From: Solibacter sp039934035
Lineage (GTDB): Bacteria; Acidobacteriota; Terriglobia; Bryobacterales; Bryobacteraceae
Direction: 5' to 3'
NCBI GenBank assembly: GCA_039934035.1
Contig: JBDTMZ010000027.1
Coordinates: forward strand, 1-64,000
DNA length: 64,000 nt
The stretch's first letter is position 1. Every line of letters starts with the position of its first letter. Of this stretch, positions 15,233 to 24,082 are shown in pieces. Below the pieces are notes generated by a model, which had not been told where the DNA came from, ran no database searches, and saw only the letters and a program-made list of their open reading frames with translations. Both the position numbers and the translations under genes were made by a program.

Positions 15233-18058
15233 CTATAGTTTCGCGTATTCCGCGCGGGCTTCCTGGAGGATGGGGAGGTCGGAGTCGGCATCCTTCCAGA
15301 GGGTGAGGAAGTCACGGTATGCGCTTCTGGCACTGTCCCTTTCTCCCAATAAGACGAGCGCTCTGCCCAATTGCAGGTGCGCCAGCGCACCGATCGGATC
15401 GGCAAGAACGAGGCCTCGATGGTCCAGGACTTTTTGGAATTCCACCGCCGCTTCCCGTCCGCGCCCTGCCTGCAAATAGGCCTGGCCGCGCACATACGCG
15501 GGATAAAGCCCTCCGAACTTGGCGAAGAACAGTGTGCCCGGCATCGCGAGATCGTAGGGAAGCGCCGTTTGTAGCCGCTCGATCGCGGCCGACGGCTCGC
15601 CATCGCATAGCGCCAGAAGCGCGCGCAGCGTGGGAAGGTACTCGAACTGTGTCGGGGTATCTTCCGGGAATCGTTTTGCCAGGCCTTCGGTGAGCAATTG
15701 CGCCCCGGCAGGGTCGCCGGAAAGCGCCAGCGCAAACGCCGCGGCGTACTCCACATCGCGGCCTTTTCCCAGTTCGAGCGCTGCCCGTGCGCCGGCTTTC
15801 GCCTGCTCCCGATTTCCAGCATGGGCTTCGCACACTGCCAGTGCGGCCTGGTAGATTGCCGCCTTCTCGCGATCCCCGTCCTGTTGCGCCAGTTCGATGG
15901 GATGCTGCCAGCGGATTCTGGCGTTTCTCATCTGCCCGGAACGTGCCAGGACGAGCGCCCGGTTGTGCGACATCCAGTTCTCTGCTTCCAGGTTGCCGCG
16001 AGCCCGATCTGCTTCGCGTTTCATTGCCGCTTCATCGCCCGCGAGAAACGCGAGATAGAAGCTATACAGCAGATACAGCGGATTCACCAGTTTGCGTTCC
16101 GCGGCGCGCTGCAGCGCGGCGGCGGCCTCAGCGAAGCGGCCAAGGCAGATATTGAGTTCGATCACACTGGCTATGGCAGGCGTGAGATCCGGATTGATTT
16201 GCAGGGCTTGCTCGGTGTTCCGAATTCCCATCTCATACTGGCCGGTGCCGCGCGCGCCCCACCCGCCCAACAAACCCAAGGGCAGGAAATCGCCGGGATA
16301 CGTTTGCACCCACGACTCGAGCGTCTCCAATTCCTTCTGCAGGTTGCCGGTCACCTGCCGGTCATACAGAAAGAGGATGAAAAGCCTCTCGCGGTCGCTG
16401 ACGCGGTCGCGGAACTCGTAGGCTTTCCGGACATACTCGGCGCCCAGATCGGTCTGTCCCATATTCCAGTAAAAGAAGCCCAAATCGGCCTGCGCCATGG
16501 CGAAATGAGGGTCGATGGCAATGGCGCGCTGGAGGTGAGGAATCGCGGTAGCCATGCCGCGGGCGTACAACGCATTGCGGGAGGCAGTATACGCCTTCAG
16601 TGCATCGAGGGACGACGTTGTCGCTTGCTCGAGGGGTGTGGAGTGCTCCCCAATCGTGGACAGCGATTCGCCCAGCCGCTCCCTGATTTGAACGGCAATT
16701 CGCGTGAGGGCATCCAGGACCTCTTCTTTTGTTCCCGCCCGCGTCTGTTCCTGGCCAAGCACGTCGCCGGAGTGGCAGTTCCGGGCGCTTAGCCATAAGA
16801 CGTACTGGCTGCCGAGGCCTGCGATGGAGCCTTCGAGGACAGCCGCTCCGCCGGTTCGCTCGCAGATCTCCTGGGCCACCTCGGGGGTGAGCCTGGTTTC
16901 AGGTGAGCGGTTCATCATGCGCAAAACCTGCTGTAACTGCTGGTCCGAGACAAGAACCAGGAACGGGGACTGCTCCAGTTGCACACAGAGGCCCTGACGG
17001 AGAATTCCATCGAATACGGGATCGCCCGTCCTATTCTGGAATTCGCCCACAACGATCCGGGTCTTCCGGGTGGGCTTCGGGATTCGCTTGGGCGAAGGCT
17101 GTGAAGCGGTTTTCTGTGCACGGCTCGCCTTGGGAATGGCTAACAGCTCCCGCTGTAGTTCGGCCGCGGATTGCCAGCGGTGCGCAGGATCTTCTTCCAG
17201 ACACCGGCTCACGATGGCTTCCAATTTGCGAGCACGAACGCGCTTCCTCGGGAGGGCGACCCGCTCGCCCATGAGCATTTCGTAGAGGACGAGGCCGAAT
17301 GCGTAGACGTCGGTGCGGACATCGGCAGGTCTGCCCTCGCGCTGCTCCGGCGCCATATAGGCGGGGGTGCCCATCACCATCCGCTCGGAGGTCAGGGTTT
17401 GGTCTCCCTCGAGTGTGGCCAGCCCGAAATCCAGGACCTTCACGCCGGACCTGGTGAGCATCAGGTTGCCGGGCTTCAGATCGCGGTGGATGATGCCCTT
17501 CTCGTGAGCGGCCTCCAACGCGGCGGCGATCTGTGTGCCGTAACGAAGCGCCTCTTCCTGGGGCAGCGGACCGTTTTTCAAGCGGGCGGCGAGGGTCTCC
17601 CCTTCCACCAGTTCCATTACGAAGTAGTTCGGTCCGACGTCGTGAAGAATGCAGATGTGGGGGTGATTGAGTGACGAAATGGCGCGAGCTTCGCGCTGGA
17701 AGCGGGCATTGAACTGCTCGCGAGTGATTTTGATCGCGACGGCACGGCCTAACCGGGTGTCGATGGCGCGAAAGACCTCGCCCATACCGCCCGCCCCGAG
17801 TTTGCTTTCGATGCGGTAGGGACCCAGGCAGGCGCCCGGATCCAAGTGGGTAAGCGTTAAATCTCCGGGCAGTGGGGGAGCATTGCGAATTGCGGGCCGC
17901 TCGAGAAATTCGCCGCCCGAGGGCTGGAGCAGCAGCGATTCCACTTCGCGCCGCAACTCCGGATCTGCCTTCGCGAGCAGCGCCGCGCGCTCGGCGGGAC
18001 CGGCATCGCGAACCGCGTGGTAAAGGGTCTCGATCTGCCGGACACGCTCCGAAATCAT
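15233..18058 (-). CDS. Ser/Thr protein kinase with FlgO/TolB-like and TPR domains
   Basis: 941 aa from ATG 18058, which overlaps the stop of the upstream sigma-factor gene (ATGA). Residues ~79-305 are a kinase domain: LGAGGMGEVF glycine loop, AVAIKI Lys ~110, HRDLKPGN ~191-198, DFG ~210, MAPEQ ~235. The region after the F-helix is short, with only a brief basic linker (GERVALPRKRVRARK). Residues ~334-470 (VGEFQNRTGDPVFDGILRQG) match the FlgO/TolB-like segment common in acidobacterial kinases, and TPR-like helices run from ~490 to the end. No transmembrane helix is evident, unlike many PknB-type kinases, so it is probably cytoplasmic. Coupling to the sigma gene suggests it modulates, or is expressed with, that sigma factor. 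Confidence 0.9.
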   Translation of the reverse strand: MISERVRQIETLYHAVRDAGPAERAALLAKADPELRREVESLLLQPSGGEFLERPAIRNAPPLPGDLTLTHLDPGACLGPYRIESKLGAGGMGEVFRAIDTRLGRAVAIKITREQFNARFQREARAISSLNHPHICILHDVGPNYFVMELVEGETLAARLKNGPLPQEEALRYGTQIAAALEAAHEKGIIHRDLKPGNLMLTRSGVKVLDFGLATLEGDQTLTSERMVMGTPAYMAPEQREGRPADVRTDVYAFGLVLYEMLMGERVALPRKRVRARKLEAIVSRCLEEDPAHRWQSAAELQRELLAIPKASRAQKTASQPSPKRIPKPTRKTRIVVGEFQNRTGDPVFDGILRQGLCVQLEQSPFLVLVSDQQLQQVLRMMNRSPETRLTPEVAQEICERTGGAAVLEGSIAGLGSQYVLWLSARNCHSGDVLGQEQTRAGTKEEVLDALTRIAVQIRERLGESLSTIGEHSTPLEQATTSSLDALKAYTASRNALYARGMATAIPHLQRAIAIDPHFAMAQADLGFFYWNMGQTDLGAEYVRKAYEFRDRVSDRERLFILFLYDRQVTGNLQKELETLESWVQTYPGDFLPLGLLGGWGARGTGQYEMGIRNTEQALQINPDLTPAIASVIELNICLGRFAEAAAALQRAAERKLVNPLYLLYSFYLAFLAGDEAAMKREADRARGNLEAENWMSHNRALVLARSGQMRNARIRWQHPIELAQQDGDREKAAIYQAALAVCEAHAGNREQAKAGARAALELGKGRDVEYAAAFALALSGDPAGAQLLTEGLAKRFPEDTPTQFEYLPTLRALLALCDGEPSAAIERLQTALPYDLAMPGTLFFAKFGGLYPAYVRGQAYLQAGRGREAAVEFQKVLDHRGLVLADPIGALAHLQLGRALVLLGERDSARSAYRDFLTLWKDADSDLPILQEARAEYAKL

Positions 18059-18654
18059 GCCTGGCTTCCCGCGGATTTCGGGCCGGTATGGCCTAATTCC
18101 CGCAGCAGCCAAGCCTTGGCGAACTGCCAATCGCGTCGGGCAGTGCGGGTCGAGATCTTCATGGCGGCGACGATCTCCTCGTCGGTCAGGCCACCGAAAT
18201 AGCGCAATTCGACTACCTTGGCCTGGCGGGGCGCCACCTGGGAGAATGCGGTCAGGGCCTCGTCGAGAGCGAGGATGGCCCGATCGGCCGCGGGGGACAA
18301 CATGGCGGTTTCATCCAGCTCCACTTTGAGCGGGATTCCGTCGCGCCTGCGCGAGCCGCGCTGGCGGGCAGCGTCTACCAGGATGCGGCGCATCATCTGC
18401 GCCGCGACGGCAAAAAACTGCGCGCGCGCCTCCCATTCGACGTTGGTTACGCCGACCAGGCGAAGGTAAACCTCGTGTACTAACACGGTGGCCTGGAGGG
18501 AATTGCCCTGGGCTTCGTTCTTCATGTACCTGCGGGCCATGAGCCGCAGCTCCGGATAGACTTGCTCCGTGAGCCGCACCAGGGCAGCCTCGTCGCCGCT
18601 CGCCCAAGCCTTCAACAGATATGTGATTTCCCCGGCGTCCGCTTCGATGGACAC
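18055..18654 (-). CDS. ECF-subfamily RNA polymerase sigma factor
   Basis: 199 aa from GTG 18654, with GGGGAGA about six bases upstream; the longer frame starting at 18687 lacks such a site. Region 2 reads YPELRLMARRYM...LVHEVYLRL and AQFFAVAAQMMRRILVDAARQRG. Region 4 is VAPRQAKVVELRYFGGLTDEEI with a helix-turn-helix (MKISTRTARRDW). The pattern fits the sigma-70 group found mostly in Acidobacteria and Planctomycetes beside protein kinases. No anti-sigma factor gene is adjacent. Instead the stop codon overlaps the kinase start, which suggests phosphorylation-linked control. Target promoters are unknown. Confidence 0.9.
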   Translation of the reverse strand: MSIEADAGEITYLLKAWASGDEAALVRLTEQVYPELRLMARRYMKNEAQGNSLQATVLVHEVYLRLVGVTNVEWEARAQFFAVAAQMMRRILVDAARQRGSRRRDGIPLKVELDETAMLSPAADRAILALDEALTAFSQVAPRQAKVVELRYFGGLTDEEIVAAMKISTRTARRDWQFAKAWLLRELGHTGPKSAGSQA

Positions 18655-18768
18655 TTGTTCTCCCCATAGACTACAAAAAATATACACGAAACGTGGCCGC
18701 TTTGGGCGTCCGCTGCCGCCTGTAGCGCTGGAAGGAGAACGATCTCCTCTCCAAAATGGAGGCAGCAG

Positions 18769-19257
18769 ATGAGCGCAAAAGTTACGACCATAAACCGCAG
18801 CATCATTGCAAAGACGTTTACCATCGCAGCAGTCGCCGTACTGGCCTTGGGACTCGCGCCCGCAGCGAGGGCCGACGACAAGGGATGCAGTAACGCCACC
18901 CTGAGCGGCACGTTCTCACAAAAAGGAACCGGCGTCATTGTCACCCCGGCGGAGATCGCCGGACCGATCGCCAACGTCGGCACGCTGACCTTCGACGGGC
19001 GCGGCGGTGTGACCGGCGCTCTGATCAACAGCCTGAACGGCACCATCGTCCCGGCGACCGAGAAGGGCACGTACCATGTGAATTCGGACTGCACCGGCAC
19101 GTATACGGTCCTGATTTCGCCTCTTGGTATCACGGCCAACGCCTATTTCGTGATCGACAACATGGCGAATGAAATTCAAATTCTCACGACCGACCCGGGC
19201 GTGGTAATTGTCTGTGTCGCACGGAGGCAGTTTGCGGTGGGCGACTGGAGACAGTGA
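18769..19257 (+). CDS. Secreted protein of unknown function, 162 aa
   Basis: ATG 18769 has GGAGG eight bases upstream. A signal peptide is clear: basic N-region, hydrophobic FTIAAVAVLALGLAPAARA, cleavage before DDKGC. The mature part starts KGCSNATLSGTFSQKG and contains repeated small-residue beta-strand motifs (GTLTFDGRGGV, GTYHVNSDCTGTYTV). Two cysteines (KGCSN and SDCTG) could form a disulfide. This resembles short secreted acidobacterial proteins that recur in many copies, without known function. It diverges from the sigma/kinase operon, 114 bases from the sigma start. Confidence 0.75.
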   Translation: MSAKVTTINRSIIAKTFTIAAVAVLALGLAPAARADDKGCSNATLSGTFSQKGTGVIVTPAEIAGPIANVGTLTFDGRGGVTGALINSLNGTIVPATEKGTYHVNSDCTGTYTVLISPLGITANAYFVIDNMANEIQILTTDPGVVIVCVARRQFAVGDWRQ

Positions 19258-19268
19258 CGGCTGCACGG

Positions 19269-19336
19269 CCCCGGCGGCGCAGAGGCCGGGGACATATCGA
19301 AGTGTGGAGCGGCCCCGGCGAGCGTGTCGCCGGGGC
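19269..19336. terminator. Two GC-rich hairpins downstream of the secreted-protein gene
   Basis: Hairpin 1: CCCCGGC (19269-19275) with GCCGGGG (19285-19291). Hairpin 2: GCCCCGGCGA (19312-19321) with TCGCCGGGGC (19327-19336), a perfect 10-bp stem with a five-base loop. Both lie between convergent genes (18769 plus and 19453 minus). No T-run follows, so intrinsic termination is not certain; REP-like elements are the alternative. Confidence 0.55.
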
Positions 19337-19352
19337 TCTGCCACCGTGCGCA

Positions 19353-19369
19353 TGATCTTCTGAAGATCA
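19353..19369. promoter_or_regulatory. 17-bp perfect palindrome
   Basis: TGATCTTCTGAAGATCA reads the same on both strands around a central T. It lies between the 3' ends of two convergent genes, so an operator role is not obvious. It could be a protein-binding site or a short hairpin. Confidence 0.35.
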
Positions 19370-19452
19370 CCAGATTGTACACGGTCTTCCAGAGCCTTGA
19401 GGATGAAGTCGCCGCCGTCGAAAAGTGTTCTCACCGCTGAGCGGACCGATCT

Positions 19453-20100
19453 TCAAACCTGGGACTGATGGACAAGCCCTTTGCGGCGATACAGTGCGAG
19501 TAAGGCTAAGATGCCCGTGCCGAAAAACACATAAGTGGATGGCTCGGGGGTAGTTTCATTGAACTCTGTGTCGCTGAAGGCTTCGACGACTAAACCGACC
19601 GGTGAGTTGCGCCCCCCACCGGTAGTGGTTGTCTCATTCAAAACGATGATGACAATTCCACCCGACGGTGTGGCGGACGCCGTCTGCGCGAAAACGTTGA
19701 AGAAGAGCGGGTTGCCGAAAGCGTTCGCGCTGAAACCTGGATCACCTAACCAATTCGCGGAGAGGTTCGCCGGATTGTAGGTCGTGTCATACGCGGAGCC
19801 GAAGATATTAGGGTTTTCGCTATCGAGGCTGATTTGGAGGAAGGGAAACCAGTTGGGCACGAATATTGAAACAGTTCGGTAGTGGTACGAAGTGGTGGTA
19901 TTGACCAGCCCGGGAAAAGGCTCTGTGTTGGCCCAATCTTGAGGAATTCCATTGCGGCTGAGGCGCCCGAGTTGGGTGGGATCAGTGACGAGGACACTGA
20001 CATCACCGGAAAACAGCACTGAGGCCTTCGCCAAGCCTCCAGAAAATACAAGCGCGCATACCAACGCAAGCTCGCGACAGCACAAGCGATTTGAGACCAT
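19453..20100 (-). CDS. PEP-CTERM sorting-domain protein
   Basis: 215 aa from ATG 20100 (MVSNRLCCRELALVC), chosen because GGAGG lies seven bases upstream. An upstream in-frame start at 20124 lacks one. The N-terminal hydrophobic stretch LALVCALVFSGGLAKA is a signal peptide. The C-terminus has TTPEPSTYVFFG, a hydrophobic helix (ILALLALY) and RRK, the classic PEP-CTERM tripartite signal cleaved by exosortase (EpsH/XrtA family). The body is Thr/Asn/Gly-rich and beta-like, typical of exported surface or exopolysaccharide-associated proteins. No exosortase gene is in this window. It diverges from the subtilase-like gene. Confidence 0.85.
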   Translation of the reverse strand: MVSNRLCCRELALVCALVFSGGLAKASVLFSGDVSVLVTDPTQLGRLSRNGIPQDWANTEPFPGLVNTTTSYHYRTVSIFVPNWFPFLQISLDSENPNIFGSAYDTTYNPANLSANWLGDPGFSANAFGNPLFFNVFAQTASATPSGGIVIIVLNETTTTGGGRNSPVGLVVEAFSDTEFNETTPEPSTYVFFGTGILALLALYRRKGLVHQSQV

Positions 20101-20278
20101 TCGAGACCTCCAGGAATTGGTCACTCTGACAGTAAGTTACAAAAAGGATAACGTCAAGACAAACATAGATTGTACTTGTTAGAACGAGCACAGGAATAAA
20201 AAGCTGTTCTCCCCAGAACGCCAATGGTAGAATCCACTTACTTTTAACTTCCGCACTCCGCGTTTTAAGGAGGAGTAC

Positions 20279-22243
20279 ATGCGTAAGATGACACTAGGAC
20301 CACCACGTCCACTGACTGTCGCCGCGCTACTGCTCAGCGCCTTCGGAATCGCTGTTGTAGCCGACGCTCAGGATATCAGCGACTCCGCGTACCAGCAGAT
20401 CAGAGATCTTCTTATCGAAAAGGAAGGCCGGAACGCGGTACAGAATAAGCTGTCCGCCTCGCTGGTCTACGCCAGTTTGAACGCGCGGGGGATTCACCCA
20501 GGTGGTGTCACCGATTTGGGGGATCCGGCGCTCACGCTAAAGGTGGGTCCGCAGGGCGCGCTGGTAAGAATCAAAGGGACCGTAACGCCAGGCCTGCTCA
20601 ACACGATCGCGCAGATTGGTGGACGAGTGCTTTATTCCAACGCCGCGCGGGGTTCGATTCAGGCGCGCGTGCCGGTGAATTTCCTGGAGCCGCTGGCCGC
20701 GCGTGCGGATGTGGCAGGCATTGCGGCGGCGTATCCACCCAAATTGACTGGCGTTGCCCTGGCCAGCCTGTTGCGGCGCTACCGCACGCCACCCAACGGC
20801 ATCGGCCGGACCGCGGGACAGCCGTATCGCTTCGATCCTTTTCTGGGATTGTCTATGTTCATTGGGTCGCTCACCAGCCAGGGAGTGATTACGCATGGCG
20901 CGAATACTGCCGGAAGTACATATGGGGCCAGGGGCGCCGGCGTCAGGGTGGGAGTGCTCTCGGATTCCGCCGAGGCATTACCCTTCCTGATCGGCACGGG
21001 CGACCTGCCGCCCGGCACGCTCAATGTGGCCGATATCGATCAGGTCCTGAACGGAGGGCCCGGCAGCAGCGAAGGGTCAGCGATGATGGAAATCGTCTAC
21101 GACCTGGCGCCGGGAGTGCAACTGTTCTTCGCCTCCGCCTACAACGGGCCGGACTCCTTTGCCGACAACATTCGCCTGTTACGCAATACTTACCATTGCG
21201 ACATCATCGTGGATGACGTCTCCTACAGTGACGAACCGGCCTTCCAGGACGGCGTAATTGCCCAGGCAGTGAACGACGTGACTCAGGAGGGCGCGCTGTA
21301 TTTCTCTTCCGCCGGCAATGGGGGGAATCTGACCAACGGCACGACGGGAACGTGGGAAGGCGACTTCAACCCGGGAGCCGCCTCGGGGGCTCCTCTACCC
21401 CTCGGCTACACGCTGCATTCTTTTGGCGCCAACAATTTCATACGTCTGGCCGTCGGAACCGTGGACGTGACACTACATTGGGCTGACCCATTGGGAAACT
21501 CGACCAATGACTACGACCTTTTCATATTGAACTCCGGTGGTACTTCGGTTCTGGCTGGAGGCTCTTCCACTACCCCCCAGGCAGGCGCGGGATTCGACCC
21601 CATCGAAGAGGTGTTCCGAGCGAGCGGGTTTGCAGCGAACTCCCGTGTCGTGGTAGTGGCTAAAGCGGGTGCGGCACCTCGCGCGCTCCATGTGGGAACT
21701 TTTGGAGGAGCGCTGGTCGGAGGTACGGCCGGCGAGACTCACGGACATAACGCTCCAGCGGGGTGCGTCCTGTCGGACCCGAATTGCGCAGGCCGGGCAT
21801 TCGGCGTGGCGGCGGTGGCGTGGAACAGCGCTCGCGGCGCCACACGGCCCTTCCCGGGAGGCGCTTTAAATCCGACTGAGATCTTTAGTTCGGACGGACC
21901 GCGCCGCATGTTCTACAAAGCGAATGGGACGCCGATTACCGCCAACAATTTTCTCTTCGGTACGAATGGAGGCGTGGTGCTGGTGAAGCCTGATATCGCA
22001 GCGGCCGACGGTGTAACCACCCGCACCCCCGGTTTTAACCAATTCTTCGGTACTTCGGCAGCGGCTCCCCATGCTGCCGCGGTGGCGGCGATCGTTAAAT
22101 CCGCCAGGCCCTCGGCCACCGGTGCGGAGATATCTAACGCGCTGAGATCGACGGCTTTGGACATTCGGGCTCCTGGAGTGGACCGCGATTCGGGCTACGG
22201 CATCGTGATGGCGATGGGCGCTATCTTCGCGATTCTGCACTAA
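20279..22243 (+). CDS. Exported subtilase-like (S8) serine peptidase with Glu at the His position
   Basis: 654 aa with a strong ribosome-binding site (AAGGAGG six bases before ATG 20279) and signal peptide TVAALLLSAFGIAVVADA. The subtilase core starts GVRVGVLSDSAE, placing catalytic Asp ~229. The usual HGT His block is instead GSSEGSAMMEIVYDLAPG, with Glu ~265 at that position. Oxyanion Asn ~347 (SSAGNGGN) and catalytic Ser ~592 (FFGTSAAAPHAAAVAAI) are present. Glu replacing His recalls the Ser-Glu-Asp triad of sedolisins, and this acidobacterial subgroup commonly shows it. An inserted beta domain (VDVTLHWADPLGNSTNDYDL) resembles P/pre-peptidase-like domains. It is predicted to be secreted; activity is plausible but unproven. 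Confidence 0.85.
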   Translation: MRKMTLGPPRPLTVAALLLSAFGIAVVADAQDISDSAYQQIRDLLIEKEGRNAVQNKLSASLVYASLNARGIHPGGVTDLGDPALTLKVGPQGALVRIKGTVTPGLLNTIAQIGGRVLYSNAARGSIQARVPVNFLEPLAARADVAGIAAAYPPKLTGVALASLLRRYRTPPNGIGRTAGQPYRFDPFLGLSMFIGSLTSQGVITHGANTAGSTYGARGAGVRVGVLSDSAEALPFLIGTGDLPPGTLNVADIDQVLNGGPGSSEGSAMMEIVYDLAPGVQLFFASAYNGPDSFADNIRLLRNTYHCDIIVDDVSYSDEPAFQDGVIAQAVNDVTQEGALYFSSAGNGGNLTNGTTGTWEGDFNPGAASGAPLPLGYTLHSFGANNFIRLAVGTVDVTLHWADPLGNSTNDYDLFILNSGGTSVLAGGSSTTPQAGAGFDPIEEVFRASGFAANSRVVVVAKAGAAPRALHVGTFGGALVGGTAGETHGHNAPAGCVLSDPNCAGRAFGVAAVAWNSARGATRPFPGGALNPTEIFSSDGPRRMFYKANGTPITANNFLFGTNGGVVLVKPDIAAADGVTTRTPGFNQFFGTSAAAPHAAAVAAIVKSARPSATGAEISNALRSTALDIRAPGVDRDSGYGIVMAMGAIFAILH

Positions 22244-22712
22244 GGGCGCCGGGGCGCTACAGCTTTCATTAGGGACGGGCCGAAGTGCCGGGTCCCGCCT
22301 ATACGGTGGACGCGTACCGGGCGGCCCTGCTGGTACCCGGAGAATCTGCGCGCCCCGTTCTCTCCATTTCTCGCCGTCGCTCCGACATCGTGCGGCGGCG
22401 GTCCGCCTGGGTTCCTCGGCCGGCGGTTCTTCCTGCGGTGGCGGTCGCGGAGGCGCATGCCTGTCGCATGCGTTGGCTCCCTTGAGCGCGGTAGAGATCA
22501 CCGAGCCGGCTCATAGCATCCCTTGCGGGCACCGGCGCCGGCAGGCTTCCGCACGATAGCCGTGGAGGAACCGCCCATTGAAAGTGGAACACTGCGCACG
22601 CACGCCGCGTCCCATTTCCGGACAGTTGGTACACTGCTAGGGTGGTAATAACCGCTTACCTGTGATAGATATAGCGGTTGGCCCTGCAAGTGCCACGCAG
22701 AACCGGATCTCC
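22244..22712. other. Intergenic region without a supported gene
   Basis: 469 bases between the peptidase and the response-regulator gene. No frame has a ribosome-binding site and balanced composition. Small inverted repeats are visible: CGCATGC/GCATGCG at 22454-22472, and AACCGCT...AGCGGTT at about 22649-22678, close before the regulator start. The latter could be an operator for the two-component operon. Confidence 0.5.
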
Positions 22713-24080
22713 ATGAAAGCCGCTCAAACTACGCCTTGCATCCTGGTGGCGGACGACCAGCCGGATGTTCTCGAAGCGCTCCGCTTCTTCATGAAGGGCG
22801 AAGACTACCGCGCGGTACTGGTGAACTCGCCTGCTGCCGCCGTCAACGAAGTGGAATCGCGCGATTTCGACGCCGTTCTGATGGACCTCAATTACACTCG
22901 CGACACCACCAGCGGGCAGGAAGGCCTGGAACTGCTGAATCGCATACAGTCCCTGGACGCGACCCTGCCGGTGATCGTCATGACGGCATGGGGCAGCGTC
23001 GAACTGGCAGTGGAAGCGATGCGCCGCGGCGCCCGGGATTTTATCCAGAAGCCGTGGGACAACGCGCGCCTTTCCGCCATTCTGAAGACGCAGATCGAGC
23101 TGGGGCGCGCGCTGCGCCGCGGACAACGCCTGGAAGACGAAAATCGCGCGCTGCGTGCCGAGCGCTTTCCGCAACTGATCGCGCAATCGGCTGCGATGCG
23201 TCCGGTGCTCGATGTGATTTCGCGCGTGGGTCCGTCGGATGCCAACGTGTTCATCACCGGCGAGAACGGCACGGGCAAAGGACTGGTGGCGCAAACCCTG
23301 CATGCGGTCTCGTTACGTTCCACGCGTCCCCTGGTGCAGGTGAACACCGGCGGATTGGCGGAAGGGATTTTCGAAAGCGAGCTGTTCGGCCACGTGAAGG
23401 GCGCGTTCACCGATGCCAAGACCGATCGCGTGGGCCGCTTCGAAATGGCCGAAGGCGGCACGCTGTTCCTGGACGAGATCGCCAACATCTCGATGGCGCT
23501 GCAGGCGAAACTGCTGCGCACCCTGGAGACCGGCGAGTTCGAACGGGTGGGGTCGTCGAAGACCCGCCGCGTGGATGTGCGCGTGTTCTCCGCGACCAAT
23601 GCCGATATCGCCACCGACGTCGCCGAGGGACGCTTCCGGCAGGATCTGCTGTTCCGGCTGAACACCATCGAACTGCGCCTGCCGCCGCTGCGCGATCGCC
23701 GTGAGGACCTTCCCGTGCTGGCCGCGCACTTCCTGCGCCAGCATGCCGGACACTACCGCAAGAACCTGACGGGCTTCGATGAATCGGCCATCAAGGCGCT
23801 GCTGGCGCATGGCTGGCCCGGCAATGTGCGTGAGCTCGATCATGCGGTGGAGCGCGCGGTGCTGATGGCGCAGGGGGATGTGGTGCGCGCCGCCGATCTC
23901 GGCCTGCGCGCCGGCCGCGAGGGTCCGCCGCGCCTGGAAGAAATGAGCCTCGAAGATGTGGAGGCGCTGCTGATCAAGAAAGCGCTGGCGCGTTTCAGCG
24001 GCAACGTGAGCCACGCCGCCAACGCGCTCGGTCTGAGCCGCAGCGCACTGTACCGCCGCCTGCAACGCTACGGCCTGTAG
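22713..24080 (+). CDS. NtrC-family response regulator with GAFTDA variant
   Basis: 455 aa from ATG 22713; the frame is open upstream to GTG 22662, so the start is uncertain. Receiver domain: acidic pair D14-D15, phospho-acceptor D58 (VLMDLN), T91 and K113. AAA+ domain: Walker A GENGTGKG ~183-190, Walker B TLFLDEI ~250, arginine region RFRQDLLFRL. The sigma-54-contacting loop is GAFTDA (~230-235) instead of GAFTGA. The C-terminus carries a Fis-type helix-turn-helix (AANALGLSRSALYRRLQR). Family role: phosphorylation-driven ATP hydrolysis that remodels sigma-54 holoenzyme. The kinase gene follows two bases after the stop. The Gly-to-Asp change may alter sigma-54 contact, although GAFTDA does occur naturally in some family members. 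Confidence 0.93.
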   Translation: MKAAQTTPCILVADDQPDVLEALRFFMKGEDYRAVLVNSPAAAVNEVESRDFDAVLMDLNYTRDTTSGQEGLELLNRIQSLDATLPVIVMTAWGSVELAVEAMRRGARDFIQKPWDNARLSAILKTQIELGRALRRGQRLEDENRALRAERFPQLIAQSAAMRPVLDVISRVGPSDANVFITGENGTGKGLVAQTLHAVSLRSTRPLVQVNTGGLAEGIFESELFGHVKGAFTDAKTDRVGRFEMAEGGTLFLDEIANISMALQAKLLRTLETGEFERVGSSKTRRVDVRVFSATNADIATDVAEGRFRQDLLFRLNTIELRLPPLRDRREDLPVLAAHFLRQHAGHYRKNLTGFDESAIKALLAHGWPGNVRELDHAVERAVLMAQGDVVRAADLGLRAGREGPPRLEEMSLEDVEALLIKKALARFSGNVSHAANALGLSRSALYRRLQRYGL

Positions 24081-24082
24081 AA

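Noticed and set aside
22299..22634. Short minus-strand frame in the gap before the response regulator
   Set aside because: Arg/Ala/Pro-rich with no start signal; typical GC-rich noise.
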